A stretch of 64,000 nt of DNA from Litoditis marina (lineage: Eukaryota; Nematoda; Chromadorea; Rhabditida; Rhabditidae): assembly GCA_964036275.1 (NCBI GenBank), contig OZ038434.1:26457413-26521412 (forward strand), written 5' to 3'. The translations under genes and the position numbers were made by a program. This document shows, piece by piece, positions 32,401-41,089 of the stretch (positions are counted from its first letter, which is position 1; the number at the start of each line of letters is the position of its first letter). The notes below the pieces were generated by a model that was given only the letters and a program-made list of their open reading frames with translations, was not told the DNA's origin and did no database searches.

Positions 32401-33237
32401 AGCCCACACGGTGTTGATCTATCCTACCGTGTTTGTAGTCTGAACTCTGATCATACTACAACTACACACAGCTACTTTTAAATACGTTTTTTGCTGAGCA
32501 CATCTCAAAAACCATAACATTCAAAAGTCCTAGTGACACACATGTTTTTTGTTGAATAAATATAACAGTTCGCTGTTCGTTCCTATTTCTTCAACCACAG
32601 TTTTTGTATTTTGGTCACGCTTCAATCAGACAAAATCAGAAACTGATGCTGCGTAGATCAAACTACAACTTAGTTTTGGTCCTTTTATTACAGAAGGACG
32701 ATTATGTGGTTCGATCCCAACGCTTCGGTCCTTCAAACTGCAATACATTTTTCAATTGCAGTTTAAAGGGGGGCTGCATTGAATGCCGGATTTGGCTAAC
32801 GGCGTTAGCCGAAAAGGCATGAGCGTCAGAGAAGTGCGCGCAATCAATATTTATTCACTCCAAATCATCCTCTGCGTCTCTGACCGTTTGAAAATAGAAC
32901 TTTGAATTGAACATTTCAGTAAGAAAAGTACATATATCGAACTGTCTCAGTTCGATCTTTTATTTGGAAATTCAATGCAGACCCCCTTTAAAGGACCGAT
33001 GCGTTGGGATTGGTCTACATAATTGTCTTACTTTGATTTTCTTTTCAGAAGAAGCTTTTCTCCGACATGAGTTCCCGATTCGGTCTGCCCTGCTCGCCCA
33101 TCTCTGCCGCCGACGTCGCCGCCAACGACCGAATATCGATTGCATTTCGACGCGACGCGGCGCGACACGACCAGGCGCCAGTAAAGGCGGCGGTCAACGA
33201 CAGATACAAGGAATACAACTATGTTGTAGGGTTCTAG
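19135..33237 (+). CDS. Gamma-glutamyltranspeptidase-like pseudoenzyme, type II membrane protein
   Basis: Exons: 19135-19147 (tentative start), 20015-20140, 22191-22232, 22630-22717, 22821-22917, 23565-23653, 24174-24324, 25427-25500, 25993-26094, 26724-26824, 27105-27231, 27339-27445, 28023-28154, 28386-28504, 29233-29328, 29760-29848, 30577-30730, 31452-31554, 31924-31994, 33049-33237 (TAG). All splice phases agree. A basic cytoplasmic tail (KKKKYEAKEQEKEDAKQ) precedes one TM (FWLIVLIFTTIGLLLSMGLA). The ectodomain follows GGT order: NIDCSIYM..., LLQGMLCLYLTEPHSSAPDS; QDDIYRLLVIPRGRTLSIVS, which parallels the GGT PPPAGG strand; then the small-subunit region VASIVNWRQGGRDLVGIMN, PFMSSAGIILLRRK and final NDRYKEYNYVVGF. 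GGTs cleave glutathione with an autoprocessed Thr nucleophile in (T/G)TSHLSVVD. Here that site reads HPDRVASIVN and the GG oxyanion motif is not kept. It is therefore probably a non-catalytic family member. Confidence 0.8.
19661..20057 (+). repeat. Duplicated exon-start segment flanking a family T insertion
   Basis: 19661-19703 (AATCTTCAGGGACTCCCGTC...) repeats 20006-20050 (AATCTTCAGGGATTCCAGTC...) with about five differences in 43 bases. The right copy is the acceptor and start of GGT-like exon 2. The left copy keeps the AG but its exon is cut short. It is too long and too diverged for a fresh target duplication of the T element between them. Confidence 0.6.
19803..20003. mobile_element. Family T element, copy 2
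   Basis: Contains TAGGTACCCCGGGGTACCTA and ends TCTGTCCCCCTTTAA. The left end has an expanded G run. It ends 11 bases before GGT-like exon 2 (20015). Confidence 0.8.
20168..20284. mobile_element. Family P MITE, copy 3
   Basis: Ends AACGATTATGTGGACC and CCACATAATCGTC. It directly abuts the family D element to its right. Confidence 0.85.
20282..20515. mobile_element. Family D element (TTAA-flanked), copy 1
   Basis: TTAA at both ends. Inverted ends include GAACCGAATCTCGTGC and its complement near the right end, then GGCGCTCCACGG-type sequence. Second copy at 24945-25175. Confidence 0.8.
20695..21072 (+). mobile_element. Family G hAT-like element, copy 2, with 8-bp target duplication
   Basis: Starts GGGAAAATTGAAGTA and ends AATGTTCCC. 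Flanked by ACGAGCTC on both sides (20687-20694 and 21073-21080). The body is alternating C and G tracts. Confidence 0.85.
21392..21943. mobile_element. Family E1 element split by family S insertions
   Basis: Outer ends TATAGTTCGTTTTATGCCCACTGAGACC and, inverted, AGTCTCAGTGGAAATGAC...ACTATA belong to one element. Its middle is filled by two tandem family S units (21571-21868). Compare the uninterrupted copy at 38563-38800. Confidence 0.65.
21571..21868. mobile_element. Two tandem family S units
   Basis: Two about 145-bp units, each with CAGCCAATTGGCCAG near the left and GTAGCTGGCCAATCG at the right, plus GAGAGAGTGTGCAGGTCAGA and its partial inverse. Each can fold back. Confidence 0.75.
22918..23125 (+). 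mobile_element. SINE B copy 2, tRNA-related
   Basis: Leader with GAGGGTACTGTATATCTCAA, then A box TAGCGCAGTGG and B box GGTTCGATCCC, both matching Pol III consensus, then GACGAGAGACAAA. It lies in GGT-like intron 5. Confidence 0.75.
23352..23471. mobile_element. Family P MITE, copy 4
   Basis: Ends AAAAAGGACCATTATGTGG and ACATAATCGTCCTTCTT in a GGT-like intron. Confidence 0.8.
23904..24024. mobile_element. Family P MITE, copy 5
   Basis: Ends AAGGACGATTATGTGG and CCACATAATCGTCCTACTT. The centre is CAGTTTACAATTGCAGTTTA. Confidence 0.85.
24596..24832. mobile_element. Family K TA-flanked MITE, copy 1
   Basis: Inverted ends TATAGTCTGTTTCAC and GTGAAACGAACTATA, with CTCTACAGTAA / TTACTGTAGA inside. 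TA flanks suggest a Tc1/mariner-type source. Other copies: 27625-27860 and 43762-43997. Confidence 0.8.
24945..25175. mobile_element. Family D element, copy 2
   Basis: Inverted ends ATGGCCTGACAGGAACCGAA and the complementary AGATTCGGTTCCTGTCTGAC; same family as 20282-20515. Confidence 0.8.
26105..26366 (-). mobile_element. SINE A copy 1, tRNA-derived
   Basis: On the minus strand it begins GGGGCCGAGTGGTCAAGTGG (tRNA-like head with A box) and carries B box GGGTTCGATCC. It ends in an ATT-rich tail. Other copies: 28545-28781 and 38155-38394. Confidence 0.85.
27625..27860. mobile_element. Family K MITE, copy 2
   Basis: Ends TATAGTCTGTTTCACG and TGGTGAAACGAACTATA in a GGT-like intron. Confidence 0.8.
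28545..28781 (-). mobile_element. SINE A copy 2, tRNA-derived
   Basis: The same tRNA-like head and body as 26105-26366 on the minus strand. The tail is an (ATA)n-like run at about 28525-28550. Confidence 0.85.
28883..29074. mobile_element. Family T element, copy 3
   Basis: TTAA then AGGGGGACAGAATGGAAAGC at the left, TTTGTCCCCCTTCAA at the right; the palindrome here is AGGTACCTCGGGGTACCT with one change. Confidence 0.8.
29393..29446 (+). repeat. (CT)n microsatellite in GGT-like intron
   Basis: About 50 bases of CT repeat just after the donor of the exon at 29233-29328. Confidence 0.9.
29560..29745 (-). mobile_element. SINE B variant with a different tRNA module
   Basis: On the minus strand it has the same leader as SINE B (GAGGGTATGCTGTATATCTC). 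The Pol III part is instead GAGCTCAGTTGATCTAGTGG... with B box GGTTCGAGTCT. It ends about 14 bases before the acceptor at 29760. Confidence 0.65.
29890..30249 (+). mobile_element. Family G hAT-like element, copy 3
   Basis: Starts GGGAAAATTGAAGTATCGCC, ends AATGTTCC(T). Flanks CTCATCTG (29882-29889) and ATCATCTG (30250-30257) agree in 7 of 8 positions. Confidence 0.85.
30815..30905. repeat. GAGTTTCGAGTT fold-back fragment
   Basis: GTTGTTAATCGAGTT and repeated CGAGTTTCGAGTTCGAC words. A fuller, self-complementary copy lies at 35456-35610. Confidence 0.55.
31158..31462 (-). mobile_element. SINE B insertion that duplicated a splice acceptor
   Basis: The element body is 31179-31441. It is flanked by a perfect 21-bp target duplication (31158-31178 and 31442-31462) that contains TTTCCAG and the first coding bases of the next exon. 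The body, on the minus strand, has the SINE B leader (GAGGGTACTGTATTTCTCAC) and A box TAGCGCAGTGG. The right-hand acceptor (exon from 31452) keeps the reading phase. The left one is a decoy whose frame soon stops. Confidence 0.85.
32693..33034. mobile_element. Family P MITE, copy 6, carrying a nested TTAA element
   Basis: Outer halves 32693-32766 and 32992-33034 are a family P element (GAAGGACGATTATGTGG ... TTGTCTTACTT). It ends about 14 bases before the acceptor of the last GGT-like exon (33049). Confidence 0.85.
32763..32991. mobile_element. TTAA-flanked MITE (AGGGGGGCTGCATTGAAT ends), copy 1
   Basis: TTAA duplicated at both sides (32763-32766, 32988-32991). Inverted ends AGGGGGGCTGCATTGAAT / ATTCAATGCAGACCCCCT. 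Inserted in the TTTAAA centre of a family P element. A second copy, in opposite orientation, is at 39204-39453. Confidence 0.9.
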
Positions 33238-33244
33238 ACGATTT

Positions 33245-33485
33245 CAGAATAGTTTTGGTATAGTATTTGAAATGTGTTCCTTTCTGTGTATAGTAAGGTT
33301 TCTGATTTTCATGTATTGTAACGTGTTCCTTTTTGTGTGTAGTAAAATTTCCTATTTTCATGTATTGCAAAGTGTTCTCTTTTGTGTATTGAAAAGTGTT
33401 CTCTTTCATGTATTGTAAAGTGTTCTCTTTTGCGTATGGTAAAGTGTTCTCTTTCATGTATTGTATAGTGTTCTTCAAAGTTATC
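33245..33485 (+). repeat. Minisatellite in the GGT-like 3' UTR
   Basis: About ten imperfect units of 22-24 bases around GTGTTCTCTTTCATGTATTG. It begins right after the stop codon, so it is probably transcribed. It is open on the minus strand as a repetitive KENTLQYM peptide, which is an artefact of the repeat. Confidence 0.8.
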
Positions 33486-34031
33486 GAACCTGTTTTCATA
33501 GTTATTAGAGTGTATTCTGATTTGTAATCCATAGTCCTTGAACGGTTATGATGACTATCGACATTTATCGTTTAAAATGATGGGGTTTTTTTAGTTTGTG
33601 GAAAACTACAAAGTACAAGTTCATCAGTGAACAATACTTTTCTGTGCAGCGAATCAATACACACAATTTTAGAAGGACTGTATACACACTTTTCTAAAAA
33701 AAAACTCTGTTTCTGTACGATAGTGGTTTTTGTGAAACTAGCCGGCTACTATTACGGCCTCTTACTCTGATGGCCCAAAACCATAACTTGACCGTTACGA
33801 AGCCTGCGCCTCTCTGATCTGCACACTCTCGCAGACTGAACCGCTTGAGAAGATTCACCAATTACAGTTTGAACGGCGAAAACATGGAACTTTATCTTGG
33901 GAACCCAGTTTTCTTTCTGGTTTCCATTCTTGAAAATCGACAGGTTTCCAAGGGGAGTTCTCATGGAATTCCAGACTTTTCACGCAAAACGTATAATTTC
34001 CAGAAAAAAAGCCGCACAAACCAAACTTTCT

Positions 34032-37000
34032 ATGAAGAAAGCGGCAGGCCATTCTATAGCTGTGAGTTTAAAGTAGATTTTCGAGCATTTCTCGGAGTTT
34101 CGATACTGAATTGAGAAGTATAAAAAAAGGAGAAATTTTAAAAAAGTACAACACCGTCGGTCATCTTTAGCCCCCACCAGTTCATGCAGTCAAATTTAGC
34201 CCCTCATCATTTTCGGTTCCGACTTGTGCGAGTGGGGGAGATGGAGGGCAAACTACCACGAGGGGTGTGAAATTGCGATCCGGGTGGAATGAAAAACATT
34301 TCACATATAGATGTTATTAAAAGTAACCACCAATTTTCAGGAGTCGCGAAAACCGCGAACCAGAGCCGTTTCTCCCGCGGCGGCGCCAATCCCAGTGGCT
34401 GCGCGAGTCAGTGCGGTCTGTCGCGGAAAACCCATCCAGGATGTTTGCTATGACGTCATCAACACTATTGTGGAGGTCCCGAAAGGAGTTCCGGTTGGTG
34501 TGAATTTTAGTTTTTCTGCGAAAGTTGTACGACCTCGCCTAGCCCTCATACTTTTCATTTTCTCAGATGAAAACCCAGAAAGGGCTCAATTCATTGGGCA
34601 ATGCAGGTCGTTGATTCTTTGTCCGTAAACGAGAGAGTGTGTAGATCGAAGGTTTGCTGGCCGCTCGGCTAGTTGACCGCACGCATTCAACGGAGGTGAA
34701 TTCTATATCTAACCGGGTTTTTAGGTAACCTAACCCTTTTTTGGTAACCTATTTTTCAGGTTACCTCAGTAGGTAACCGGTTGATAACCTAAAATGAAAA
34801 ACCGGCAAAGCGAAATGAAATGAAAAGCGGAAAAACCGCAAAATGTGGTTCTTACCGTTAGTTTGAACGGTAACCGGATTTTTGTTCAGGTTACTTTCAG
34901 GTTACCTACCAAGGCAACCTCGAAAATAGGTTACCAAAAAAGGGTTAGGTTACCGAAAAACCCGGTTAATTGTAGAATTGGCCTTCAACGGAAACCTAAA
35001 CCGGGAGTCATTCTCACTCCGTCACCCACTTACTTTCACTCCTTTTTCCAGTTGGGAATCAGTGTGAAGAAAGACATCGTGGTTTCGATTCTGCACGGTA
35101 GTCCTGCTCAGGTATAATACGTTTCAGCCATCCATAGACTAGACACTTACAGTAACACGTCAAAGTTTTGAAAGTCTTGGAAATTTGTTGAGAACTGTAT
35201 TTGATGCGCTTGAATGATAGAGAACCAATCACAGAGATGATGAGTTTCTGAAAAATTATACTCAAACTGTAGTTGTTTTCGTCTAAACTTGGCCATTGAC
35301 TGATTTCCAGGGGTTTCTCTGTTGCGGTGACATTCTGTTGAGTATAAACGGGAATACTGTGACAGACGACCAAAACAAGACCAAGGACCTCATCACAAAA
35401 CTACTGCCGAGTCTGAAGGTAATTCCGGGTTCTAACTGTTCATTGAATCAAAAGTAGGGTTGTTGAAGCCAAACTCGAATTTCGAAAAAACTCGAGTTTC
35501 GAGTTCGACTCGAAACTCGAAAACTCGTTTTTTTTGAAACTCGAAACTCTCGTTTTTTCTCAAAACTCAAAGAACTTGAAATTTTCAACTCGATTAACAA
35601 CGCTTATCAAAAGTCATCATCTCTTTTTCTCCATACACGGTCTTTTCTCTCTCCCTCTCTTTTTTTGACTTTCACAATCTGGCTCAAGATGCGTTGTAAG
35701 TTGCGACAATTTGCATGGGCCGAGTCTGAGAGTTTTTTATTGATTCAAATTTTTCGTTGAAAACTTTCCTTTCTTTTTCTCTCATTTTACATGATCTCTC
35801 ACTTATGTAGAAGTTTGTTTTTGAAAAAGTTCTGTTACGACAAAAAGGTGATAAGAAAAATTTTAACCTCAAACTTGTTATTCCCAGCTAACCATACAAG
35901 CGGTCCGTATGAAATGTCGCTCCAGTAACAAGGCCATAGTTGCTGAGGGATATCAAACTCAGGTAAATTTTATCTCAAAACCTTTAAGTTTTAGCCATTT
36001 TTTTCAGTTTGCAAGTAAAGAAGACGATCTTTATAAAAAAAACTTCCAAATTCTCCTTAGTTTTCTTTATCATAACAGACCAGATGTTTCACTTCAAATT
36101 GGGGAGGTTAAACAAAACAGTCAACTTCAAACTGAATGAAAGCGAAAAATTGTGGTAGAACGTACCGGTTTAACTTGATTACATATTTGGAGTTGAAAGT
36201 TTCCGTGAACCAGTAACTTTCATAAATTTTCGAAATCTCTCATTTGATGATTCAGGACGGTTTCGACTACGAGTGGGCCGTGATGTACCCAATTCGTGGA
36301 CTCAGTCTCGGGCTGGACATCAAGGAAATTGAAGGAAAGGTAAGTTATAGGGGGGGGGGGGATACTAAAGGAAAGATTAACTTAAAGTGTCAAAAAGTAT
36401 CGCGCTCGTCTGGTGTATTTGTAGTCTGATCCCGTTAGCTTGCGATTAACATTCTAGATTACCGTCGTAGTTCGAGATAAGACTACAACGATAATTTTAT
36501 CACTAACCTTAGAATACCTGTGTAGTTTGTCGTAAATACAACAGAACGATTTTTTTCCACTTTGAACTCCTCCGTTATATCACCATCGTAGTTTTCTACC
36601 GTAATCAGACAGCTAATTCATATCATAATTTGGGCAACTTTACCCACCCCAACCAAAATCTCAACTTCATAACTGCTACAGTAACCCTCTTTATCTACGT
36701 TCATTCTAGGTATTGCTAATGCAAAATCTCAGGAGGTTTTGGAAGGATTGCCACCGCGGGTCCCGAATGGTTCCATAACCTTTTCTTTCCAGGTCTACGT
36801 TGCGAACCTGCTACCGGAAAGTCTCGGCTCGATGAGTTTGTGCGTTGGGGAATGTATAATTGACATTGGAAGTCCGAAACCGGAGCTCATCACCAATGTT
36901 TCCCAGGTACTATTTATAGTAAATGCTATGTACACCAAAATCCGTGTAATACGTATAAAAATACATGGTTGTTTGGTCAGTACAATCACAGTTCAATCGT

Positions 37001-39566
37001 AAGATGTAATACTGTCTAGTTGCATCTCTCACCATGAGCGCATAACAGGACCAATCTTTTCCATCATCTTTCTTCTATTTCCTTTTCAAAAGAGTGGTAG
37101 CCCGGGGCATCTGAACATAATATAGCAGCGCAGTAAATCAAACTGAAATATATCCACCGCATGCTAATTTGGTGCATCAGTTCGAAATGAAGTAAGAAGT
37201 TCTATGATCTTGACTTTTAATGGTGTCAATTGGACTTTGGTTTTCAGGTAACCAGACTGATCGCGGGTTCTTTGGAACAGAAAGGGGCCGTTCGAATATG
37301 TGTCGAAGTTCCTGTTTGGGACGTTCACAAAAACGCCGTACGAGCCAAAATACAGGTACCGGTTTGAGCACTATTCTGTGGAATTTCACACGAAACAGTG
37401 GCCAATTACACATGCAACCAGGTTGCATGCAACCAAAATGCAACCGGGTTGCATGTGTAAAGACAGTTTGGTTGCTTCCCAAATGCAACCGGGTTGCTTT
37501 CGGTTGCTTTTAAAATGCAACCAAAAGCAACCAAATTGCATTAAAAACCAGAAAATGTCCAAAAATTGAGTGTTTGGTTGCATTTGAAAAGCAACCAAAA
37601 GCAACCCGGTTGCATTTGGAAAGCAACCAAACTGTCTTTACACATGCAACCCGGTTGCATTTTGGTTGCATGCAACCTGGTTGCATGTGTAAACCGCCCG
37701 AAACAGTACCTCAGAAACTGTCTAATACTCATCTAAAAACTAGAAAAACTCGGTTACAAAACGGTTTGCAAACTCAATACTATTAAGACTGCCCAGTAAC
37801 TTTCGAATATTAAAAAAGATAAAGAAAAGTGAAGTAATTTCATTCCAGTGTTGGTAAAGATGTGGTTTATTCAAGTGTTTAACATTGTTTCTTCGTATTG
37901 ACGTCGATTTGTCCATTTCAGAAAGCGATGGTTCCCTGTGAGCCGAGAGACTACCCCCTCCCCCCAGATGCGATGAAATATGCTGAGAAAGGCATTGCGA
38001 CACTCAAAGACTGCGCCGAGCCAAAGTCAATTTACATGTAGGTCAAATGAATTTTACGATAAAAGTGAACAAATACAAGTAAATGAAAGACCTAGTATTG
38101 AGAACTCATAATCACTTGATGAGATTATCTGAAAATTGAGTAGATATAGAGAGTGAATAAATTTGTGTACGGCCTATTTCATCCGTTTGGTCACTTTATT
38201 GTGAATCAATTTTACAAGTACATAATATCAATATCAACCGTAGATGGACTGTCCGTAGAGGGGGTGGAAATAGGCATGGGTGAGCTTTGTTACCAGTTCA
38301 TGCGGTCCGCCATATAGATACCGCGGCGAGCGGGGATCGAAGCCAGGTCTGTGGAGCGACAGCCGAACGCTAACCACTTGACCTCTCGGCCCCTGTACAT
38401 CTCGAAATACGCCCAAAGGTGCAATATAGTGTTTGCCCCTTCCAAAGCAAACACATACGTTGTACATGGTCATGTACCGATGTGTTTGTTGTTTGATTCC
38501 GTGTGTGTCAAGGTCAAAGTACGGCGATGATCAGGTCACTTTTTATATGAGTGAAATAGTCGTATAGTCTTGGCCATTCCCACTGAGACCTCGGCAACGT
38601 GCCAACTAAATTCCTAGGCAGCTTTTCTCCATGTTAATGTTTTCCAAAACACTAAATAAATTTCTGAGCGGCAGATAACCTTCGTTACAGTGCGTAGGTA
38701 GAATTCTTTTCATAAAACGTGTTATTCCTATGAAATATGTTCATTCGAGGTTTCATTGGCACGCTGCCAAAGTCTCAGTGGGAATGAAAGGAACTATATA
38801 CTTCAGTGAACCAGCCGCAAAATCGCCGAATCCCAAGCACAAGATCAGCTTCAACGAGAAGGCGAATGAGCAGGGCGTTCCCATTGAAATGCACAGCCGT
38901 TTATTGGTGCCCGTAGGTCTTATCAACTTATTTTGACTTATTATCAGAGTAGCAGAAGCTCAATTTTGTAGTTTGATCTTTGGAGTGAAGAATCCGTTCT
39001 GTTCATAAACTACAAAGAGTTACTGACAAATAGGAAAAATCAATACTTCAAGTGAAAAAGCATTTCAAAAGTGGGATCCGACGATTTTTAAGGTTAATAT
39101 TAAAGATCTTCAATGTCTTTTTGAAGATCGTGGTTTAAGGTACTCCAAGTGATCTTATATGTTTAGATTTGAAGTGTTTAACGTCTCTATTGAGATTATT
39201 GCGTTAAAGGGGGGCTGCAATGAATATTCAAATAAAAGGTCGAACTCAGACAGTTCGATATATGTCCTTTTCATACTAAAATGTCCAATTCAAAACTCTA
39301 TTTTCAAAGTTTCACTGAATTTTTGCTTACTGTCAGAGACGCAGAGGATGATTTGGAGTGGATGAATATTGATTGCGCGCACTTCTCTGACTCTCGTGCC
39401 TTTTCGGCTAACGCCGTTAGCCAACTCCGGCATTCAATGCAGCCCCCCTTTAAGGCCTTCTCTAGCCATTCCGTTCCAGGTACCGCCGGCTAAAACGTTG
39501 GAGTCTGAGATGGCCATGAAACAGCTGACCACCGCCAGTGTACAGACGACCAGCAGCAGGGAGTGA
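34032..39566 (+). CDS. Two-PDZ-domain protein, paralogue 2
   Basis: Exons: 34032-34061 (tentative, ATG MKKAAGHSIA), 34341-34493, 35052-35111, 35311-35418, 35888-35962, 36256-36339, 36793-36906, 37248-37355, 37922-38037, 38807-38912, 39480-39566 (TGA). About 346 aa. The ten shared exons match paralogue 1 in length and phase; exon f (36793) has one extra codon. PDZ 1: VEVPKGVP, LGISVKKDIVVSILHGSPAQ, CGDILLSINGNTVTDDQNKT. PDZ 2: YPIRGLSLGLDIKEIEGKVY, SLCVGECIIDIGS, VRICVEVPVWDV. The linker DYPLPPDAMKYAEKGIATL is nearly unchanged. Identity to paralogue 1 is roughly two thirds by eye, highest in the glycine loop and linker, so the duplication is old compared with the membrane-protein pair. The tail differs (TTASVQTTSSRE). 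The first exon rests only on an ATG, a good donor and matching phase. Confidence 0.85.
34695..34982. mobile_element. GGTAACC palindromic element, copy 2
   Basis: Starts GGTGAATTCTATATCTAACC; the right end has lost part of the terminal repeat (TTGTAGAATTGGCC). It lies in a PDZ paralogue 2 intron. Confidence 0.85.
35456..35610. repeat. CTCGAAA fold-back element
   Basis: GTTGTTGAAGCCAAACTCGA at the left, AACTCGATTAACAACGC at the right, with many ACTCGAAACTCG words in both orientations between, so it folds on itself. Confidence 0.65.
37407..37691. mobile_element. TGCAACC fold-back element
   Basis: 285 bp. Begins TACACATGCAACCAGG and ends CCTGGTTGCATGTGTA. The arms of over 100 bases are made of TGCAACC/GGTTGCA words, so nearly the whole element is a hairpin. 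It interrupts a PDZ paralogue 2 intron. No other copy in the window. Confidence 0.85.
38155..38394 (-). mobile_element. SINE A copy 3, tRNA-derived
   Basis: Same family as 26105-26366: GGGGCCGAGAGGTCAAGTGG head on the minus strand, with a few substitutions. Confidence 0.85.
38563..38800. mobile_element. Family E1 MITE, uninterrupted copy
   Basis: Ends TATAGTCTTGGCCATTCCCA and, inverted, TGGGAATGAAAGGAACTATA. Inner GGCAACGTGCC pairs with GGCACGCTGCC. It ends six bases before the acceptor of the PDZ exon at 38807. Relatives: 21392-21943, 50471-50865, 53008-53242. Confidence 0.85.
39204..39453. mobile_element. TTAA-flanked MITE (AGGGGGGCTGCA ends), copy 2
   Basis: TTAA at 39204-39207 and 39450-39453, ends AGGGGGGCTGCAATGAAT / ATTCAATGCAGCCCCCCT. 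It includes CGGCTAACGCCGTTAGCC, as in the copy at 32763-32991 but inverted. Confidence 0.9.
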
Positions 39567-39624
39567 GGGAAAACGATACTCGCCTTTCTTTCTAACTTCA
39601 ACAAATGAAATTTCTCGCTGGCTC

Positions 39625-39630
39625 AATAAA
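39625..39630 (+). terminator. Poly(A) signal AATAAA of PDZ paralogue 2
   Basis: AATAAA 58 bases after the stop, in a 3' UTR segment shared with paralogue 1. Confidence 0.7.
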
Positions 39631-40267
39631 TCGCTTTGATCACGAACTTTTGTTGTTGTTTTTAATTTTATCTATTTGATGCACTACGAGGTGCGCTAAA
39701 CGAGAGAAAAAAACTAAACACCGATTTACTTGGATACAATTGATCAACAAAAAACACATAGTAAAATACAGAAGCACACGAGTAGAATTATGGAAAATAC
39801 GTCTGCAAAGTCCGCTAACTACACAGATTTGGTGTATGGATCCATGAAATGTGATTGTTTATGTTGTTGACGTTGTTATCCGGATAAACTAGATTGCAAC
39901 AGACAGTAGAATTCTGTGTTAAACAATTTTAACAAAAAACTAGCCAACAACATTTGTGGCAGCGGTGTATTAGAAAAGAGGAAAAAAATGTATTATTGTA
40001 TAATAAGATTAGGTTAAATTTTCTAAAAGAAGTGTGTTACAAAAAGTAAAGAAAATTGTTATGGAAACATAGAAATAACTATCAACTAATTTAGAGTAAT
40101 TTTAGACTGTATTCAGTTCCGATCATTTGCCCTTAGACAAGGGCTAGCCAATGACTATTCATTAATGTTTTTGAGTTTCAAAAACATTTTGCACGTGGTG
40201 AGACACTACCTGCAGAAGTGCGGACACACTTTTCGAGATTAGAATTATTTGTTCATTTCTCAGGAAT

Positions 40268-40473
40268 TTAAAGGGGGCAGAAAGGAAAGCTGGTTTAGGT
40301 ACCCCGGGGTACCTAAATATAACGTTGCCGGCGCCAAAACAGACTAAAACATATGTATGCAAATATGCAAATTAAGTATGCAAATTAGGTTCTTTAGTTT
40401 GAATTAAAAGTTATATTTATCGGTCTCTCTTGATAAGCTCTTTCATATTAATTTTCCTTTCTGCCCCCCTTTG
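40268..40473. mobile_element. Family T element, copy 4
   Basis: TTTAAAGGGGGCAGAAAGG at the left, TTTCTGCCCCCCTTTGA at the right, with the AGGTACCCCGGGGTACCT palindrome. Confidence 0.8.
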
Positions 40474-40812
40474 ATGAACCCTCTGCCAAGCGAACAAATG
40501 ATTGCGCGAGTGATCGAGGGTTTGGTGAATCGCGCGCAGCGCGAAGCGCTGCGCAGATTAGTTTTTGATCACAACATTGCGGACTTTCAAAAGTGGTTTT
40601 ATGCCATTTTCTCAAAAACTCCTGAACGGATTTTTGAGATTTTGATGGAAAGAGATAGAGGAGGAAAGGCTTCATCATTGAGCTATTCGATATTTGATGT
40701 GCGACCAGTGATCTACAGTTATGCTGAATATCGTCTCGCAAAAATGTCTTCCGACGGCGGCCGCGTGGCGCGGCGTGGCGCGGCGCGGCGGCCGCAAAAC
40801 CGACGAATTTAA
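40471..40812 (+). CDS. Open frame of 113 codons, doubtful
   Basis: An uninterrupted frame (EQMIARVIEGLVNRAQREAL..., then FQKWFYAIFSKTPERIFEIL) with plausible helix-like composition, ending in an Arg/Ala-rich stretch from the GC repeat. I recognise no family. It starts at the end of a family T element and includes a GC-rich hairpin (40525-40563) that recurs at 62283-62320. It is therefore more likely part of a repeat, or an old transposon exon, than a host gene. Confidence 0.25.
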   Translation: MMNPLPSEQMIARVIEGLVNRAQREALRRLVFDHNIADFQKWFYAIFSKTPERIFEILMERDRGGKASSLSYSIFDVRPVIYSYAEYRLAKMSSDGGRVARRGAARRPQNRRI

Positions 40813-41089
40813 CCGATTCGTCTGAAATTTGGAATATAGTTAGAAACAGCAGAGTTATGTATAAATCTGAAATCTTGGACCAATCGGTTGAAAATGAGTC
40901 ATTTTATCGCCTTGGAAACATTGCATTTAGCTGCTTTGACAATCACTTCTAGATGTGCGGAGTGTGCGCAGTGAGCTGTTGTTCCGCCTTTTGGTGGTTT
41001 GAATAGATCAAAATATATTGGACAAACAATTGTGTTAATCCGTAGAGATCCTGACTACATAAAAAGGTTAATCGAACAAAAACAAAAAT

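Larger units (their letters stand above)
39631..41089. other. Intergenic region with family T copy and GC-rich hairpins
   Basis: AT-rich except for 40525-40563 (GCGCAGCGC hairpin) and 40755-40800 (CGGCGGCCGC words). One family T element (40268-40473) and one doubtful open frame (40471-40812). Confidence 0.5.

Noticed and set aside
33245..33485. CRISPR-like array
   Set aside because: Units are contiguous and imperfect with no unique spacers, in a eukaryotic 3' UTR; it is a minisatellite.
37177..37786. Several cysteine/asparagine-rich open frames
   Set aside because: They are translations of the TGCAACC fold-back element.
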